Origin: Zonotrichia leucophrys gambelii
Taxonomy: Eukaryota; Chordata; Aves; Passeriformes; Passerellidae
Assembly: GCF_028769735.1 (NCBI RefSeq)
Contig: NC_088200.1
Location: forward strand, 66,656,061-66,720,060
Length of the DNA stretch: 64,000 nt
Direction of reading: 5' to 3'
The translations under genes and the position numbers were made by a program. The notes beneath the pieces were generated by a model. It made no database searches, was not told the DNA's origin, and saw only the letters and a list, made by a program, of their open reading frames with translations. Positions 22,425-36,216 of the stretch are shown here, one piece after another (positions within the stretch are counted from its first letter, which is position 1; every line of letters begins with the position of its first letter).

Positions 22425-25400
22425 ATGCATTACTGTGTTGTGGTGGCATGCAAAGGTCACAGTTGTCATTAGACAAGGAATGACCCTTGACTGTAAAGAT
22501 TATGCAGGAAGACCACCCTGGAGCAAGACCCAGAATTCCTGACACAAGCTTATGAATCAGTTACACAGTCACCAGTTTCTCTGGTGCTCTAAAATACATG
22601 TCACTGGGGGAAATGAAACCTTGACATAAAGAAAACGCATGGTCCTAATTGGTACCTCATATAACAAGTAATTACTGATGTACATTGCTGCTTTCAGAAA
22701 AGTGGACTCCGTGGACTTTCTGTGGTGAGACACTGTAGTCAGGATAACTCTGGCAGCTATGAGCTACTCATCAGTTTAAAAACCAATACTGGAAAAAAAC
22801 CCCTTTTCTTAAATCTTCTATAGTCAGTAGCAGAACACCACAAGAAAATTTGACTCCACTGAGATTATGATAATGGAAATGAAGGCTGGATTTGAAGAAT
22901 AATTCAGGGTTATGCAGTAACTCAAAACTTCTCTGTATTGTCAACTAATTTTCATCTATCTTTATGTTCTTTACAAAAAAGAAAAAAAAAAAGAACTAGA
23001 GGTGCTGAAACTTATCCCTAAACAGTGGCATTCTTCCCATGCCCATTCTGCCACTCAGCATGTCCTCAGAAACAGGCTTTCCTTTCCTTAACATCAAATG
23101 GAGCTCAACACAGCTTTAACAGAACCTTCTCAAAGCACCAAAGAAAGAAGAATGGCTCATACTGGGTTTGTTTCCTTGGATTTAATGTTTTTAATTAAAA
23201 GAAAACAAAACACAAAAGTTTATGCTTAAAGCTTCATTCTAAGCATATTCAGGTGCGTGCCCTCAGCAGCTGGGAATGAAAACAGTTTTATCTTAGGGGG
23301 CACTGGGTAGACAGCTTGTGTTGCTACTTGTTTGGGAATAGTTTTGCACTCAGGAAATCTGTCCATCAGCTTTGGTAATGATCTGTGTTTAATCTGCTGA
23401 AAAAGAAAACAAGCTCAGATATCGTATGCTTCTCATCTTTACGACAGGTGTATCAGCATGAGAAGTTTATTTTCTTTTCCCAGTCAGTATTTATTGTTCC
23501 AGAGATAGCCTTGCTGCATATGAATGCTCGATTTTCATGTGAGGTTGCAAGTTCATTACACTGGGATGTTTTTCTTAACTTTCACTGTGATAGTTAAAAC
23601 ACCTACACCTCAGCTTCAACATGCAAATCATTATTTGTATAAGTAGTGGCAAGAAGTTTTGCTCTAATATTTCAAAATAAAGAAGATAAAAAATGCACAA
23701 TGAAATATATGTAAAATCATTTTGTTTATCCAGCTGGACCAGGCCTTTGTTAGAAATTGTTTGAAGTGGATGGATACTGATGTAATTTTGGAAAATGCAT
23801 TAAACAGGGAAAAAATGTTTTTCTTTTATTATAAGTCAATACCAGGAGGGAAGGAAATACAGTAAAATTTGCCGCAAGCAGTCTCTCAGGGGAACAACAA
23901 AAAATGACTGCTTAATGGACATGGCCTTTTAATAAATTCAGAAAAGAATTTATTGAATATTTTTTAGGGACATGCAGAGGGTGTTTGTAGACAAAGAAGT
24001 CTGATGAAGTTTGTATTTCATGTAGATAATATGTAATTTTATTTAGGGGAATGTTTAGTCATAAAAGTAGTCTTTCTCTTAGTAATCAACAATTTGATTT
24101 AGTAATTCTGTAAGAAAAAAAATCTTGCATAGAGTAATGTGTTGAAATATGTGGTTCCCATCTGATTAGTTACAGTTTTCTAAATATGTTTGTTATTGAA
24201 CCTTCAGTACTTTTCTCTTGAGTACTCTTCACAGTGAGACTGCTTGAAGGGACTACAAGGGCAGTACTCAGCTTGTATTTTGAATAGACAAGTGTTTTCC
24301 AAAACAGGAAAATGTTTTGTTAAGCAATGCTGAGGTCAGACACGAAATGACAGTGGCTTCTGACTGACTGGCTTTATGTGGTTGAGGAAATCTGGACCCT
24401 ATTCTTGATGAGAAGATGAAGTGATAACCTACACAAAACTTTTCCAGGAGGAGTATTGCTAGGAACTATCATGCTGCACTCTGTAGGATAAATGACTCAA
24501 AGACATGGAGAATAATCACACTTTTGATACTTTTATAATGCAGGAAAATGTTTGTATTGTTGACACTCTCTGTCGTGTCACTGCATATGCCAGGGTCCCC
24601 TATGATGCCTGGGATAATTACACCTCCAGGGAACCTCATCAAACGGACATCAGATTTCACAGATCTGGTCAGGCAGACAACTGCACAATAGGTTATTCCT
24701 TATTGACAACCATTCAATATTTTACTAATGGCATCATATCACTGCCATCCACAAGTTTCAAGTGAAAAACAGGTCCCTGCACATCCTGGTCATAGCAGAG
24801 AGAAGACATGCCCTTTCAAGTTCACAGCTGGGGTGTGACTAAAGACAAAAGGTACAAGTGAAGAACTCTTGTCAGAGAGAGATATTGCTCTTAAAGCCCC
24901 ACCTATCCAAGTGTGTGAGAATCACTGCTTTCACTGAAAAGTTAACTAAGTTCTGATCCCAGGACTCTGCTGAATCTGGCCTATTAGCTCACTGAATGCC
25001 TGCAAAACGTTGAAGCAAAAGCAAGAAAGAAATGTTTAGCTTTGGTTTAATTTATGCCCAGTGAATCTGGGACTATTCTTATACCTCCCTTACTGGTCAG
25101 CAAGGAGTGCTTGTCCACTCAGAAGACAAGAAAGAGGAGTTCAGCACTAATACTGTGCTAGAGTTAAATCCCACAATTTCAAACTATGGATGGAACTCAT
25201 CACACTGAGATAAGAAAAATGGCACTATCTAACACAAGAAGTTATTTTCAAATTCTTGCCTCCAGCAAAAGCAATGATGATGGGTTTTGCGCAGCTTATT
25301 CTATAGGGAGATCATGGGCTCAACATTTAGCTTAATTGTGAGGCTTAGACAGCTGCTTTTTATCAGAGGGTACACAAAAGGGGGAAAAAAGCAGACAGTT

Positions 25401-28400
25401 AATGAGAGATGATTTGGAATGGGGGAGGTAGGGGATAGCAAGTGTAAGGGAGTTACAGTCCTGTGTTGCTTTAGACACTAAGGCAGCATGTTTGTTACAC
25501 TGTTTTTGATTTCAAACAAGTTTTCATTCCACTCTTCTGTTTACGACCATGCAGCTATAGGATTACATATAGAGAAACCAGACTGTGAAAAGTCAGAAAT
25601 CAACTGTGAAAAGATTTTGAAAGCTGGACGTAATACAAAACTGAAATAACATGAGAAAGGAACTCCTAAGAAACAGCATGAAACCCATCGTGCCATTCAT
25701 TAAGTGCCTCCAGTGGAGTGCAACAGTTTGCCTTATGGAGGATATAGCCCCTGACTTTTAACTTGGTAATTTGCCTTTAAGAATCAGATAAATAAAAATG
25801 TCAATGACCTTGGCAACATGACCTGAGTGTCTTAGTTTCACTAGGATGAACTGTTCTTGGAAAAAATTCCCCCCTGTCTGAGTCACAACCAGGTTTTTCC
25901 TTCTGGAGTAGGAATGTGTGCTGTTCTTCCCCCTGCTCCCTTCCCAGCTAGCAACGCAGGCAAATTCCAGCTCACTAGTCTGGCATTTCAATTTCTGTAG
26001 GGTCTTCTCATGTTATGCCAGTGTAGAAGCTTTCACATTTTTTGTAACATTCTTTTGAAACAGAACCCTTCCAAAGCACCTTGCTAGAGTCCAGTGACTG
26101 AACTTTAAAAAGGATGGCGTTTGGTCTTTGTTCACAAAATGTGCAAAAGTTAATTTCATTATCTGCGGCATATTAGAGAGGCCTGTGAGCAGCAATTGCA
26201 AAAGGTACTACATTTAGGCTTAAGAATACAGTGGGAGGGATAGCCACATGAGAAACAAGGTGATGGAAACTATACCAATTAAACATTCATTATCTTGTGT
26301 GAAAAAGGTATTTTTACCTTCTGTTGAACAAAAAAAGCAAAAATGTATGCACTCTTTAGATCAACTGCATTTAGTGATTTTTTGTTTCTTTTTTTCTGTC
26401 ACCCTTTCCACAGGCATATATACTATCCATCCAGAAAACAAATCATGCAAGTAGTTCATATGTTTTTAAGAATTAATTTTAAGAGTTTAAAGTTTTCTGC
26501 AGTTAAGTTTTTTAACGGTGAACGCCAGTGACAGTGCTTTTAATCATTATTGGAGTCTCCAGAGCACTCAGTGATATGCAGGATGCAGATCTGATACCTC
26601 CCCCGGGTTGCGGGACTTGTGGTTTGAACATCCTGAAGTGAAGAAGAGCTACCTGCTCAGCCAACCAGGAAATATTGAGATGGCTGGGCTCTCAACCCCC
26701 CTGGCCTGATGCTGTCTTGTCTCAGAAGCTGGTCATGTTCACCTCCAGACTGCAGAGTCCTTCTCTCCCGGTAGCTGTCAAATGTGTTTTGAGAGCAGCA
26801 GGTTAAGTCCTTGTGCTAGGACACTGATGTGACAAGTAGGTTCAATCCTTTTCCTGCATCACGCTAATTTTTACTGGGGTTTCCAGCCTCTCAGTCTGAC
26901 CGTCAGTAACACCACTCTCAAACAAAGAAACCATTCTCTGGCAAGAGCCTATTTTGCATTACACTATTTTGAAATAGTTTTTAATGGCAGTTGTCCAGCC
27001 AAAAATAATTATGGCAAATTCTCCATTATCTGATGGAAAGACACAAACATAGCAGAAAAACATGGATGATGCAAGTACCAGGAGCAGTCATGAAACCAGT
27101 TCTCATAAGACCAGCCAGACCTAGGAGTACCCCTTCACTGTACCCCACCTGACACTCCAAATTGGAGGAGAAGTGCACTCATTCATGCACAACACCCGAC
27201 CTTAACTGATCTCCAAGTGCACCACATTTCAACAGAGCTAAAAAGCTTTCTAGGAATCCTGAGTGCTCTGCAGCACAGTGGGAGCCAGATGATGCCTGAT
27301 ACAGCATGAACACAAGTGCGTAAAATCTGCTGGCCATTGGATGCAGTTTCAGAGGGTTCCACAGTTCTAGTTATGTGTGTGTTGCAGAGAGACAACAAAT
27401 CTGGATAAAACCCAGTCCAAGCCTTTACTACAGTCTGCATAAACTGCATTTTCCCCAAAGATAATAACCCAAGGAAACTAGATAGGTTTGTGCAGAGCCA
27501 GCATTGTCTTGTCTTCTGTGACACAATTAATTAGTGGTACAGATCCATTACTGACCAACAGACAAGTGGGAAATATATGGAGAAATATGTTATGCTTGTG
27601 CCACTTGATTTCTTGATGTTTTGTGTCTTGCCACCTGTAAGGAGGACATGAAAGTCAAACAACACTCTGTTTGACTGTGTTTGTCCATGAAACACAATGC
27701 TATTGCTCTCTTAGTACCTACAACAACATCCTTAAGTACCTTGAAGGCAAATCTGCAAGAGTCAGCTACTGGCAATACCTGCAAAGACAATTAGGGGAGG
27801 TGAAAAGGAAAAAGCAAGTATGAAAGGATTATATATATATGATAATGTAGCTTTAGTCCATATCCAAAACTGCCAAACTTATACATTGTCTTTAGCAAAG
27901 ATCTCATGTTTTATTAATAGACTCAAAACTTTTAATCATGGTATTGTACTTATATTATAACTGATGCCAAGTAAATAACAACATAAGCCCCATTCTTACC
28001 TCTAAAAATATTGAAGTTGAAAATTCAAGTTGAAAATGTAAAAATGTCATAGCAGTTTTACAGTTGGCAAATACCTGTTACAAAGTGGTTGTTAATATTT
28101 TTGCTCTTTGTAACACGGCAACCTCAAAAAGGTCCTCAGTGAGGTCTGAGCTACACTTCAAGTTTCTTCTGTAACACAGTTTTAAAAAGCAAATTCAGCA
28201 TTTGCCATTAAAACAAAAACAAAACTATGGAGACAGGATTTGCAACATTTTCAGCTGTATTTCCGATTATTGTAGAGTAGACTTTTCTAAATTATTTGGC
28301 CACACAATGTTCATTAAAAATAACCTCATATGCCCTCTTTAATCTGTATTGACAGCATTCAAATCACAGAGCAGAATGGAATTAAAGTGAAATAGCTCAG

Positions 28401-31270
28401 CAAACAACTCATATTCTCGATCTTCAGAAAACAGGATTGAAAATAATCTTGAATTTTCTTCTAATTATTTCCTTAAAAATAGGTTTCATGGATATACATT
28501 ATCTTCTTTTTTTTTCTGAATCGGGTAATAAAAATTTCACTCTTCTAAGGGCTCACGAAATCTCCTGTTAATTCTGGTAACACCAAAAAGTCCTGTTAAT
28601 GTATAGCCAGAAACAGAGCATAGAGATCTGCTGTAGAACAAAGGATGAGACCAACTACAAGAAAAGTACTGTCCATACAGCTTGTGAGCAATTCAATAAA
28701 AGGGAACTGTAAATTCCTGTCTGGTGTGTCTAGATAATACCACAGGTATCCTTAGCCAAGTACAAAAAAAAAAGCGGAGCAAACAAACAAAATACCCAAA
28801 CCGCCTACAAAATTAAGTGAAATACTGCTCTAAATCCTTTATTTTCTTGTTATTAATATTTCTGTTTTTGTCTCCCTCCTGCAGCTCTTGGCAAACACTG
28901 AACCTAAACTATTTGGAAACGCAGTCCATTCTTCCCACCTCATCTGTGCCTCTTCTTAACCCCCGAAATCATTAAGCATTGTGGTCTTTGCTGAAATCCT
29001 GTTTACCAGTGTTGCTTTGTTACGTGGCTATTTTCAAGTTTTCAAAGGAACTTTTTGTTCCTAACAGAGTGAAGTCTCTTCATGTCATGCTGCAGCCAAG
29101 TTAGTCAAGGTGCTGATAGCCCCCTGCAGTGAAAGAACATGAGGAGAGTGAAAACTGGGGGAAACAGAGCAGTCTTTTCAACTGTCAACATTTATTTAAA
29201 TGTAATCATGAAATTGGCTGTTCTTTGGGCCATGTGGTGTCTGCCCATTCTGCAGGGTGGGGCTGGAATTACTGCTGGCATGAATTTGTTTGGCCTCTTA
29301 TTTTCATAACCCTTCAGAGCCACACAAGGGGAAAACAAGAGACTACATAAGTACATTTGAGGGCTAAATGTTTGTCTGGCATGCTTGCATCATACAGGAC
29401 TTGGAAGGGCCGAGGAAATCCTCTGAGCTTAGGGAATGTGAGGTGAGCTGCATAGTTTGATATGCAGACAGACAGCTGATGAGATACAGAAAGAGAAAAT
29501 ACTCAAGAAGCTACCAAAAGAGTTCAATATGTGGGGATCAATGTCAGAGGAGAAAATGGGTGAAAGACTGTCTCTGTTGTTTCCCATTATAATGATGTTA
29601 AATCCAGTAAACAGCAAGAGGATTAATAGGGCGTCCCCACCTACAGGAAAGGGATACGCCCCTGCATTTCACCCAGCTCTTTGATTTTCTGAAGCATTTT
29701 GTGGATGCCTTTTTTCCCCCACACACACTCTGGTTTCTCCTGTAGTAATCTTGGCCCTTACCTCTTCATAAAACTTGCCAAATATCTCTCCCCCCATCTC
29801 CTAGCAGGTCCCCCTCCCCCTGCTTAGCCAAATTGTCATATTGCCCTGTTCTCCTGACCAGGCTGCAAAGAGGAGTGTTGCTGCTGCTCCTGCTTCCCAC
29901 CAACAGGAAAGATTACTTTAGCAGGTGACAGCAATTGGAAATGGCTCCCATGCTTTGTTGTCAACTCCTCTGCTTCTCTTCAGCAGCAAAAACTGAGTAC
30001 AAAATAATGAGAAGGATGGGAAAGCACAGAGAACGTGAAGATTGTGGTGGTATCTAGAGAGGTTGAGAGAAATATAGATGATGATTCAGAGGAAGTAGAA
30101 GAAATACTGGAGGAGAACTGGAATTGTTTTTCACACAGGCAAATTAGGAGAACAACACAGTGCTGGCAGTTACAAGTTATTCACATGTATTGAATGGTAA
30201 ATCTGTATATGGGCCTGCATATAAAAACAACCAATTAAAAGAGTATCACAAAGACAGATGATAGGTGTAGCTGTTGGGGATATGAACATATGACTGAAAT
30301 AGGTAAGTGGGTTAGAAAGGAGAGAGAAAATGCCCAAACAGTGCAGCTGGACAATGAAGACAAAGGGTGAGCATGCTGAAAAGTGAAATGAGAGAGAAAG
30401 CAAACTGGGGGGGGGGAAGAAAGATGATGAAAAAGGAAGCTGGCATTGGCAGGTTTGCCACAGAACAAAACATTAGCAAAGCCAAGTGCTAGGAGGATTA
30501 AGAGTACAAAATTTTAAAGAAGTAAAGGACAAAGAAAGACTGCAATATGGGAAAGGAAGGAGGAAGAAGACAGAAGGGAGATAGTGACCAATGTGACAGT
30601 GATAGATTCTTTCATTTATTATTAATACAAAGGGTCTGCTGATCTTGCAAAGTGGCCTCTCTGCTTCTCACACTGAGACTTTGCTTGGTCTCTTTCAGAA
30701 CATAAATCCAGGTTTGCAGGAGAGGACTCAGTGGATATTTTACAGGCTTGGCACCTGATACATAGACAGACTGCAAAGAGGCTTTCAAGTATTTTCAGAC
30801 CCATCCGAAGACTGTAGAATCTCTTTCTTCACTCTTTGGTTGAGTGCAGAGAGATTTTAAAATCTGTGTCCCATTTACAATATACTGCTGTTGCTTTAGT
30901 GACATCTTGGCTTAGAAGTACAGGATAGAAACTGATCTAAGTGTGGTTCTTGACTGTTTTTGGCTGTAATTAAATTCTGGATCTTGCTTGTGAGGGATTT
31001 TTAAGGAAGAACTGGAAATCAGCCCTTTCTGCTGACACTATTTCTGGCTTATTTATTTTTAATGCAGTTAATGGAAAGAAAAAGACAGAGGATAGGGAAT
31101 CACTTGCAGCTCTTCTGCATGGAGATCCATTTTGGTGGGGCTACTGTAAGGAAATAGGAAGAAAAAAGGCTAGTAGACTAAAAAATAAAAATCTTTACCA
31201 TGTAAACACAAGAAGAAATGGTAGGGGTTTAAGTCACAGAGGGCTCAAATCCCTGCTGGGGCCACTTAGG
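22425..31270. other. Nearly 9 kb of intergenic DNA without recognised genes or repeats
   Basis: No exon or repeat family is recognised. Minor features are a pure G tract at about 30407-30416, a short (TA)n at about 27830-27842, and a purine-rich plus strand from about 29990 to 30600. The relative freedom from CR1 and LTR sequence could reflect regulatory constraint, or simply repeats too old to read by eye. Confidence 0.5.
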
Positions 31271-31274
31271 AAGA

Positions 31275-31400
31275 ATTACTTGACTCATAGATTTTTGAGC
31301 CAGAAGGGATCAACAGATTGTTAGTTTGACCTACTGTGTAACATGGCCATAGTATTTTATCCAACTAATTTTGCAGCTAGCCTAAAGCCTGTCTTTCCTG
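31275..31400 (-). mobile_element. Old CR1 LINE fragment
   Basis: ACTCATAGATTTTTGAGCCA, AGAAGGGATCAACAGATTGT and GACCTACTGTGTAACATGGCC match the reverse-complement 3' end of old sauropsid CR1 elements. It belongs to the same broad class as the fragment near 11.0 kb. Confidence 0.65.
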
Positions 31401-31767
31401 AGGTCCCATGGATTTGACATGGAGATCTGAGGGGCTGAAGAACTCAATGCATATTAACAGTTTCTCCTCTGGTAGTTTACTCCTTCTTGTTTAAAATAGG
31501 TTGATCATATATTTAACTTTATACAGTTCAGCCTCTTTTTTCTTTCTTTTTGTTGTTGCTGCTGTTAAGCTTTTTCTGCTTTGCTGGAAGCCTTCATTAC
31601 CTATTATGTACCTATTATGATGTGAAAGATGCTTATGAAATGAAAAGTGTATGCTATGTACAAAAGATATGTGAAAAAAGGGCATCCAGGCAGCAGCAAT
31701 AGGAGTGACTGGAATGGGGAACATCTGTTGCAAGAAAATTGTGTCATCCTGAACTATACTGTGTGTA

Positions 31768-32238
31768 TGTAGCTGGGCTCCCCTGCAGCTGACACACTGC
31801 TGTTCCAAGTTGCATCGTAGGTATCAATGCTTGGGGCATAAGACTGCTGATGGCTAGACACCATAATAGCAGGGTAAAGGGGGATGCACTGGAGACAAGG
31901 TGATTCCAGCTCTTGGGACAGATTTGGCAATGGTGGCTGCCTATGTGGGATGTAACAAGAGAGGAAAGAGTGAGAAATGGCAGACTGTGTGAGGCAGCAA
32001 TGAGTCAGCCACTCCGAGGGGGCTGGAAGAAATGTATAGTCTGTATAAAGGAGCCCTGGGCTGCCCTGAGCTGGAGGCAAGGAGTTCGGGTTTCTGCAAA
32101 TCCAATTCCTCTGATATTCTTGGCAGTCAGGGGAGGAAACTCACAGCAGAGAGCTCTGGTGTCTGCGGAGTGATGACTCTCGAGCTGCCTTCTGGGAAGG
32201 CAGGCCAATAAACGTGGCTACCATGTCCTGCAACTACA
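31768..32238 (+). mobile_element. Solo LTR of an endogenous retrovirus (candidate)
   Basis: The 471-bp block has the architecture of an LTR. It starts TGTAG and ends CTACA (perfect 5-bp terminal inverted repeats with TG...CA), with a TATA-like GTATAAAG at about 32043 and an AATAAA at about 32209, some 165 bp downstream. This fits U3-R-U5. A clean target duplication is not found at these boundaries. TCCTGAA occurs on both sides (31747 and 32240) but not exactly at the ends. No internal retroviral sequence flanks it. The family is not identified. Confidence 0.65.
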
Positions 32239-35200
32239 GTCCTGAAGAGGGAGCATTAGCTAATAACAGTGTCCAGAGCAATATAATATGCATCCTTTGT
32301 GATGGGCTGAAAAATGTAAGATTAATGGCTACAGCACTGCACAGCCATTCACAGAAATAGTTCACATATAGGTGTCTTCAATAACCGATGATTTGGTTAT
32401 TGAATAAAACCTTCTTGCCAAGAGAGAGAAATTCAACGCGCTAATTAAAACTGTTCTTTCTGGAAGATTTTTTTTTTTTGAGAAGTTCATAATTTTATAA
32501 TCCTTATGATGCCACTTATTCTTCCATTACTTCTTAATACTGGGTTTGTTCTTTTTCTGTCCAAATACAAGGGTCCTTCCTCCCTCACACTGCATTTTGG
32601 AGTTTCAAAATTCTTTCTCAGAATTTCTAATTAATTCAGAGGATCTGACATTTTCCCCACCAATCTTTGTTACTCACAAGTATTATCAAAGGTATTGTAG
32701 GAGCATAATTGTGAGATAAACACAGTTCTGGTGAAAAAAGCACTAGGTATTTTCAGGTGGTCACACAGGGAAATGTCATTAACACTGTGTAATTTGCTTG
32801 GAGTAGTTCAGCCTTGGAATGTGTGGAAGTATTTTACCTCATGAAAAATGATTGTTGCTTCAGCTGCAGCCATATCCATCTTCCTGGGAAAACTTCCAGC
32901 TTCAAAGGGAAATCTGGCTGTACACGTTTGAACTGTGTTCTTAGCTGCAACATAATCTTTTCTGTCTTCTGGTTGTCCATTGGAAACGGTAATGAAAACA
33001 AGGCACACGTTCCTTTCAGCCTTGGTGTAACCCTTCTCTTTTTGAGGAAAGAAAAATTAAAGAACACAGAGGGTAATTAATTTATTGACATTCTTTCAGA
33101 TTCTTTGAAGATATGCTCTGAAGGAGGGTCTGCATGCTAACCTGGCTAGTAAAGCAAAAGAGTGGCACCTAACAAGGCAATGTCACAAACTAAATACATT
33201 GGTCTTCTAAGTAATGTCTTCACAACAACTAAATCATATTAAGTTCTTAAATCTTCAGTTACCAAAACATTTTGTCATAGGAAAATCTTCAGTGGAGCTA
33301 ATATTACTGCTTTACACACAAGAGAAAAGAAATACTGGTAATGGGAAAGACATACAACAAATGTTTCCAAACGTTCAGAAAAGCAATCCTGAAAGTAAAA
33401 ATAATATATAATAAAATGGACTTGCCTCATTTGTTTTCTCTCCATGAGCAAATGAGCTATAATAAACAGTAAAAATAAAGAAGTCCTAGCAATTGATGAC
33501 CTCTCACCTTTACCCCATCCAAGCTACTTTTAAAGGCATTTTTCATACTCTTGGTTTATTTATTGTTCCTCTGCTGCTTCCAAGTTGACCTTCAGATAGA
33601 ATCCCACCCAGAGTTTTGAAGGAAGCAAAATAGGGCAGCAGAAGCAAAGCAGTTATTGGTTGGAATGACGGTTATAAAAATATGTGCAAAGTAATTATAT
33701 CAGGGTTGTTCCTGTCTTGCTGGGATACAAATATTTTTATTGATGCTTGTCTCAGGCCTTTTGGGAAATTATCAGACACATTGATATCCTATGATAAGTT
33801 TCCCATGGCTTCTCTATGACTCTTCCTGTTGCTCCAGGGTGCCCTAATTGCACATGTACAAGAAATGTAAGTTACTTCATATAATAAAGCCGGTTCTAGG
33901 GAGTATCTTGTCCACCATGTGATAGAGTCTGGCTTTAAGAAGATACATAGGGGAGAGCAATTAATTTTTGCTGTTCTTCTTTCTCGGGAAAAAATAATTC
34001 CTGTGGGCTTTGTTTGCATTCTATCTAGTCAGCAAGAGTTGCTAATGGAGTATGGAAAAGATACAAACCAGAAGATATTAAATGCAATTTTGTACCATTT
34101 AATTTAAAATAACACAGAGATCTTCACCAGTCAGCTGGAAAAGTAAACCACATGTATGGCATATGTAATATAGCAAATTTTTTTCAGGGCTGTCCATTTT
34201 TGCTTCTTCAAGTACCTAAACATCTCCACACACACAAGCATACATACATGCCTACATACATACATAATACACCAATCAGGAATTCAGCTGGAAATTTCTC
34301 ATCCATTTTTAATATATTCTTGGTACAAATTTATATGAAAAATTACCAAGATTAATATACATACTAACTTATTAAAAATCCATCTATTTTATTTGTGGTA
34401 CTTGTAACAGATAATGTATTCCAACACCTTGATGAGAGGTTTGTTAAGGATTTGGAGTGGGCTTTTAAATTGGAATAGTAATATTGTTTAGATTGTTCCT
34501 AATTTCTAGTGATCTGAAAACACTTTTATTAATTTAAACAAAAAAATAGTAAGATGTTAGGGTCTTTTTCCTAAATCTTGCACTGAGATTACTTCTCTTA
34601 CTATTTTCAGACCTTTGAGTTGACATCTGAGACAGCTCATGTGGAAACAACAGTCCTACCTAAAATCATACAATGGAGAAATATATTTTTTATTTTCTGA
34701 AGACACATAGGTCAGTGTAGGTGTTTACAACATGGAAAGATACTTTTATTATCTATGTATAAACTTTGTGTTAGATTGGTGAGTCGCAGGGTCACTCTAA
34801 TTTTAGCACTTCCTAGATTTTGACTTTGTAACTGCACCATTATTCTTTCGTACTTATTTATCTGTCACGTACAACAATCACAGTTTTGTAACCTCAAATA
34901 ACTTGAAACTAACAGTCTTGTGATAGAATCAGTGATGGAGGCGTAAAAATTTTTTCTTTGTTTTTTTATGGCATCAAAGCATTCTGCAAATACTGCTAAA
35001 AAGAGGGTCTGCATATTAATTGTCAAAAGGTGAGAGTTCTGTGTCACACTGACAATAAGTTTGGTGCAATACAAATTGTGTTTAACCCCTAAGGCAAAGT
35101 GCAGGTTAAATGTAATTTGCTTTTAATCCAGGTGTTACTCATTTGAAGAATACCCTTTGTCATACACAGCATAAAGGTGAATTACTGTTGGGCTTCCTGG

Positions 35201-35900
35201 TGCTGCAGTGTCAAAAGGCCTCAGATGCTCTCACTTCCCTTCTCTGCACACAGACATTGTGCAATGCAACATGTTCTGATCAGACAATCTGATTTTAGTT
35301 CTCTGAAAGCTTTTTGTAAATATAACTTTGGGTCTCAGGCCTGGGAATTCACCTGGTTGAAGGATGTGACATTGTAAAAGCCTGTTTGACAGGCTCACTT
35401 CACGTCTGCCTTACCAGCACACCGGGCACACCAAACATTTCAAACAGGTACTAGAATTTGTTTGCAGTATATCTGTTGCTTAGCAGAACACTTGCTCTTG
35501 GCATGACCCTACACAAATGATGCCTGTTGTGCATTTTAAGTTTTCACTAAGTGACAACTGAAGTTTGTTATGCAGAAACGGGCAGCATGAAGCAGCCCTG
35601 CTGGCTTGCTCTTGGCACTGCCACCAGAGGACACTTGCCATGGGAATGTTTGAACCAGTGGTGTCTTCTTGTAGCAATTATTTATCATTGTTTCTGTAAG
35701 AATTTACTTCCAAGGAAAATATGAAGCTTGCAAAAGTTAAATTTGGAAAAGTGTTGAAAACAGTCTGGCTGAGAAGTGTAAATTTTTGAATGAGAAGAGT
35801 GCCTACGTGGGAGATGGATTTAGGACTCACCATGCTTATCCTTCTCAGCTGCCTGGACTTCGCAATGCTGCCATATGTCCCTTCTCCCCCAGACAAGAGG
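32239..35900. other. Intergenic DNA, no gene seen
   Basis: AT-rich sequence with no recognisable exon or repeat. A short CATA-rich stretch lies at about 34230-34270. Confidence 0.5.
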
Positions 35901-36152
35901 GGAAAGGGACTGAGAGAAGGGTCCCTGCGCAAGGATGAAGAGCCTGAGCGGAGTCACTCCCGAAAGAACGCTGCCCGGTGCTCAGCTGGGCAGGCGTTCC
36001 CCTCAGCCCGCCATGAAATGACAGCCCGTGCGGCTCCATGCGCCCCCCTCAGAGCCCGGTGGGCCGCGGGCGGGGTCACCCGCGCGGTGACTGACAGCCG
36101 CCCTCGCCAACCAGCGGCCGCGCCGAAGGCAGGGATTTGCACGAGGCGCGGC

Positions 36153-36166
36153 GTTGCCGCGGTAAC
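36153..36166. promoter_or_regulatory. RFX X-box, perfect palindrome
   Basis: GTTGCCGCGGTAAC matches the RFX consensus GTTGCC-N2-GGTAAC, with both half sites intact. RFX2/RFX3 act through such sites at promoters of genes for cilia and spermiogenesis (established knowledge). The site is centred in the CpG island. Confidence 0.8.
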
Positions 36167-36210
36167 GGCGGCGCGCGGCGGCAGGGCGGGCGGTGCGGCC
36201 TGGCCGCCGC

Positions 36211-36216
36211 CACGTG
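36211..36216. promoter_or_regulatory. CACGTG E-box
   Basis: A palindromic E-box lies in the context GCCACGTGAGCG, 45 bp from the X-box and inside the same island. USF and MYC-family factors bind such sites. Its use here is inferred only from position. Confidence 0.5.

Noticed and set aside
26790..26860. GGTTCAATCC at 26839-26848, similar to a tRNA/SINE B box
   Set aside because: There is no matching A box at the right distance and no cloverleaf can be drawn, so it is neither a tRNA gene nor a supported SINE.
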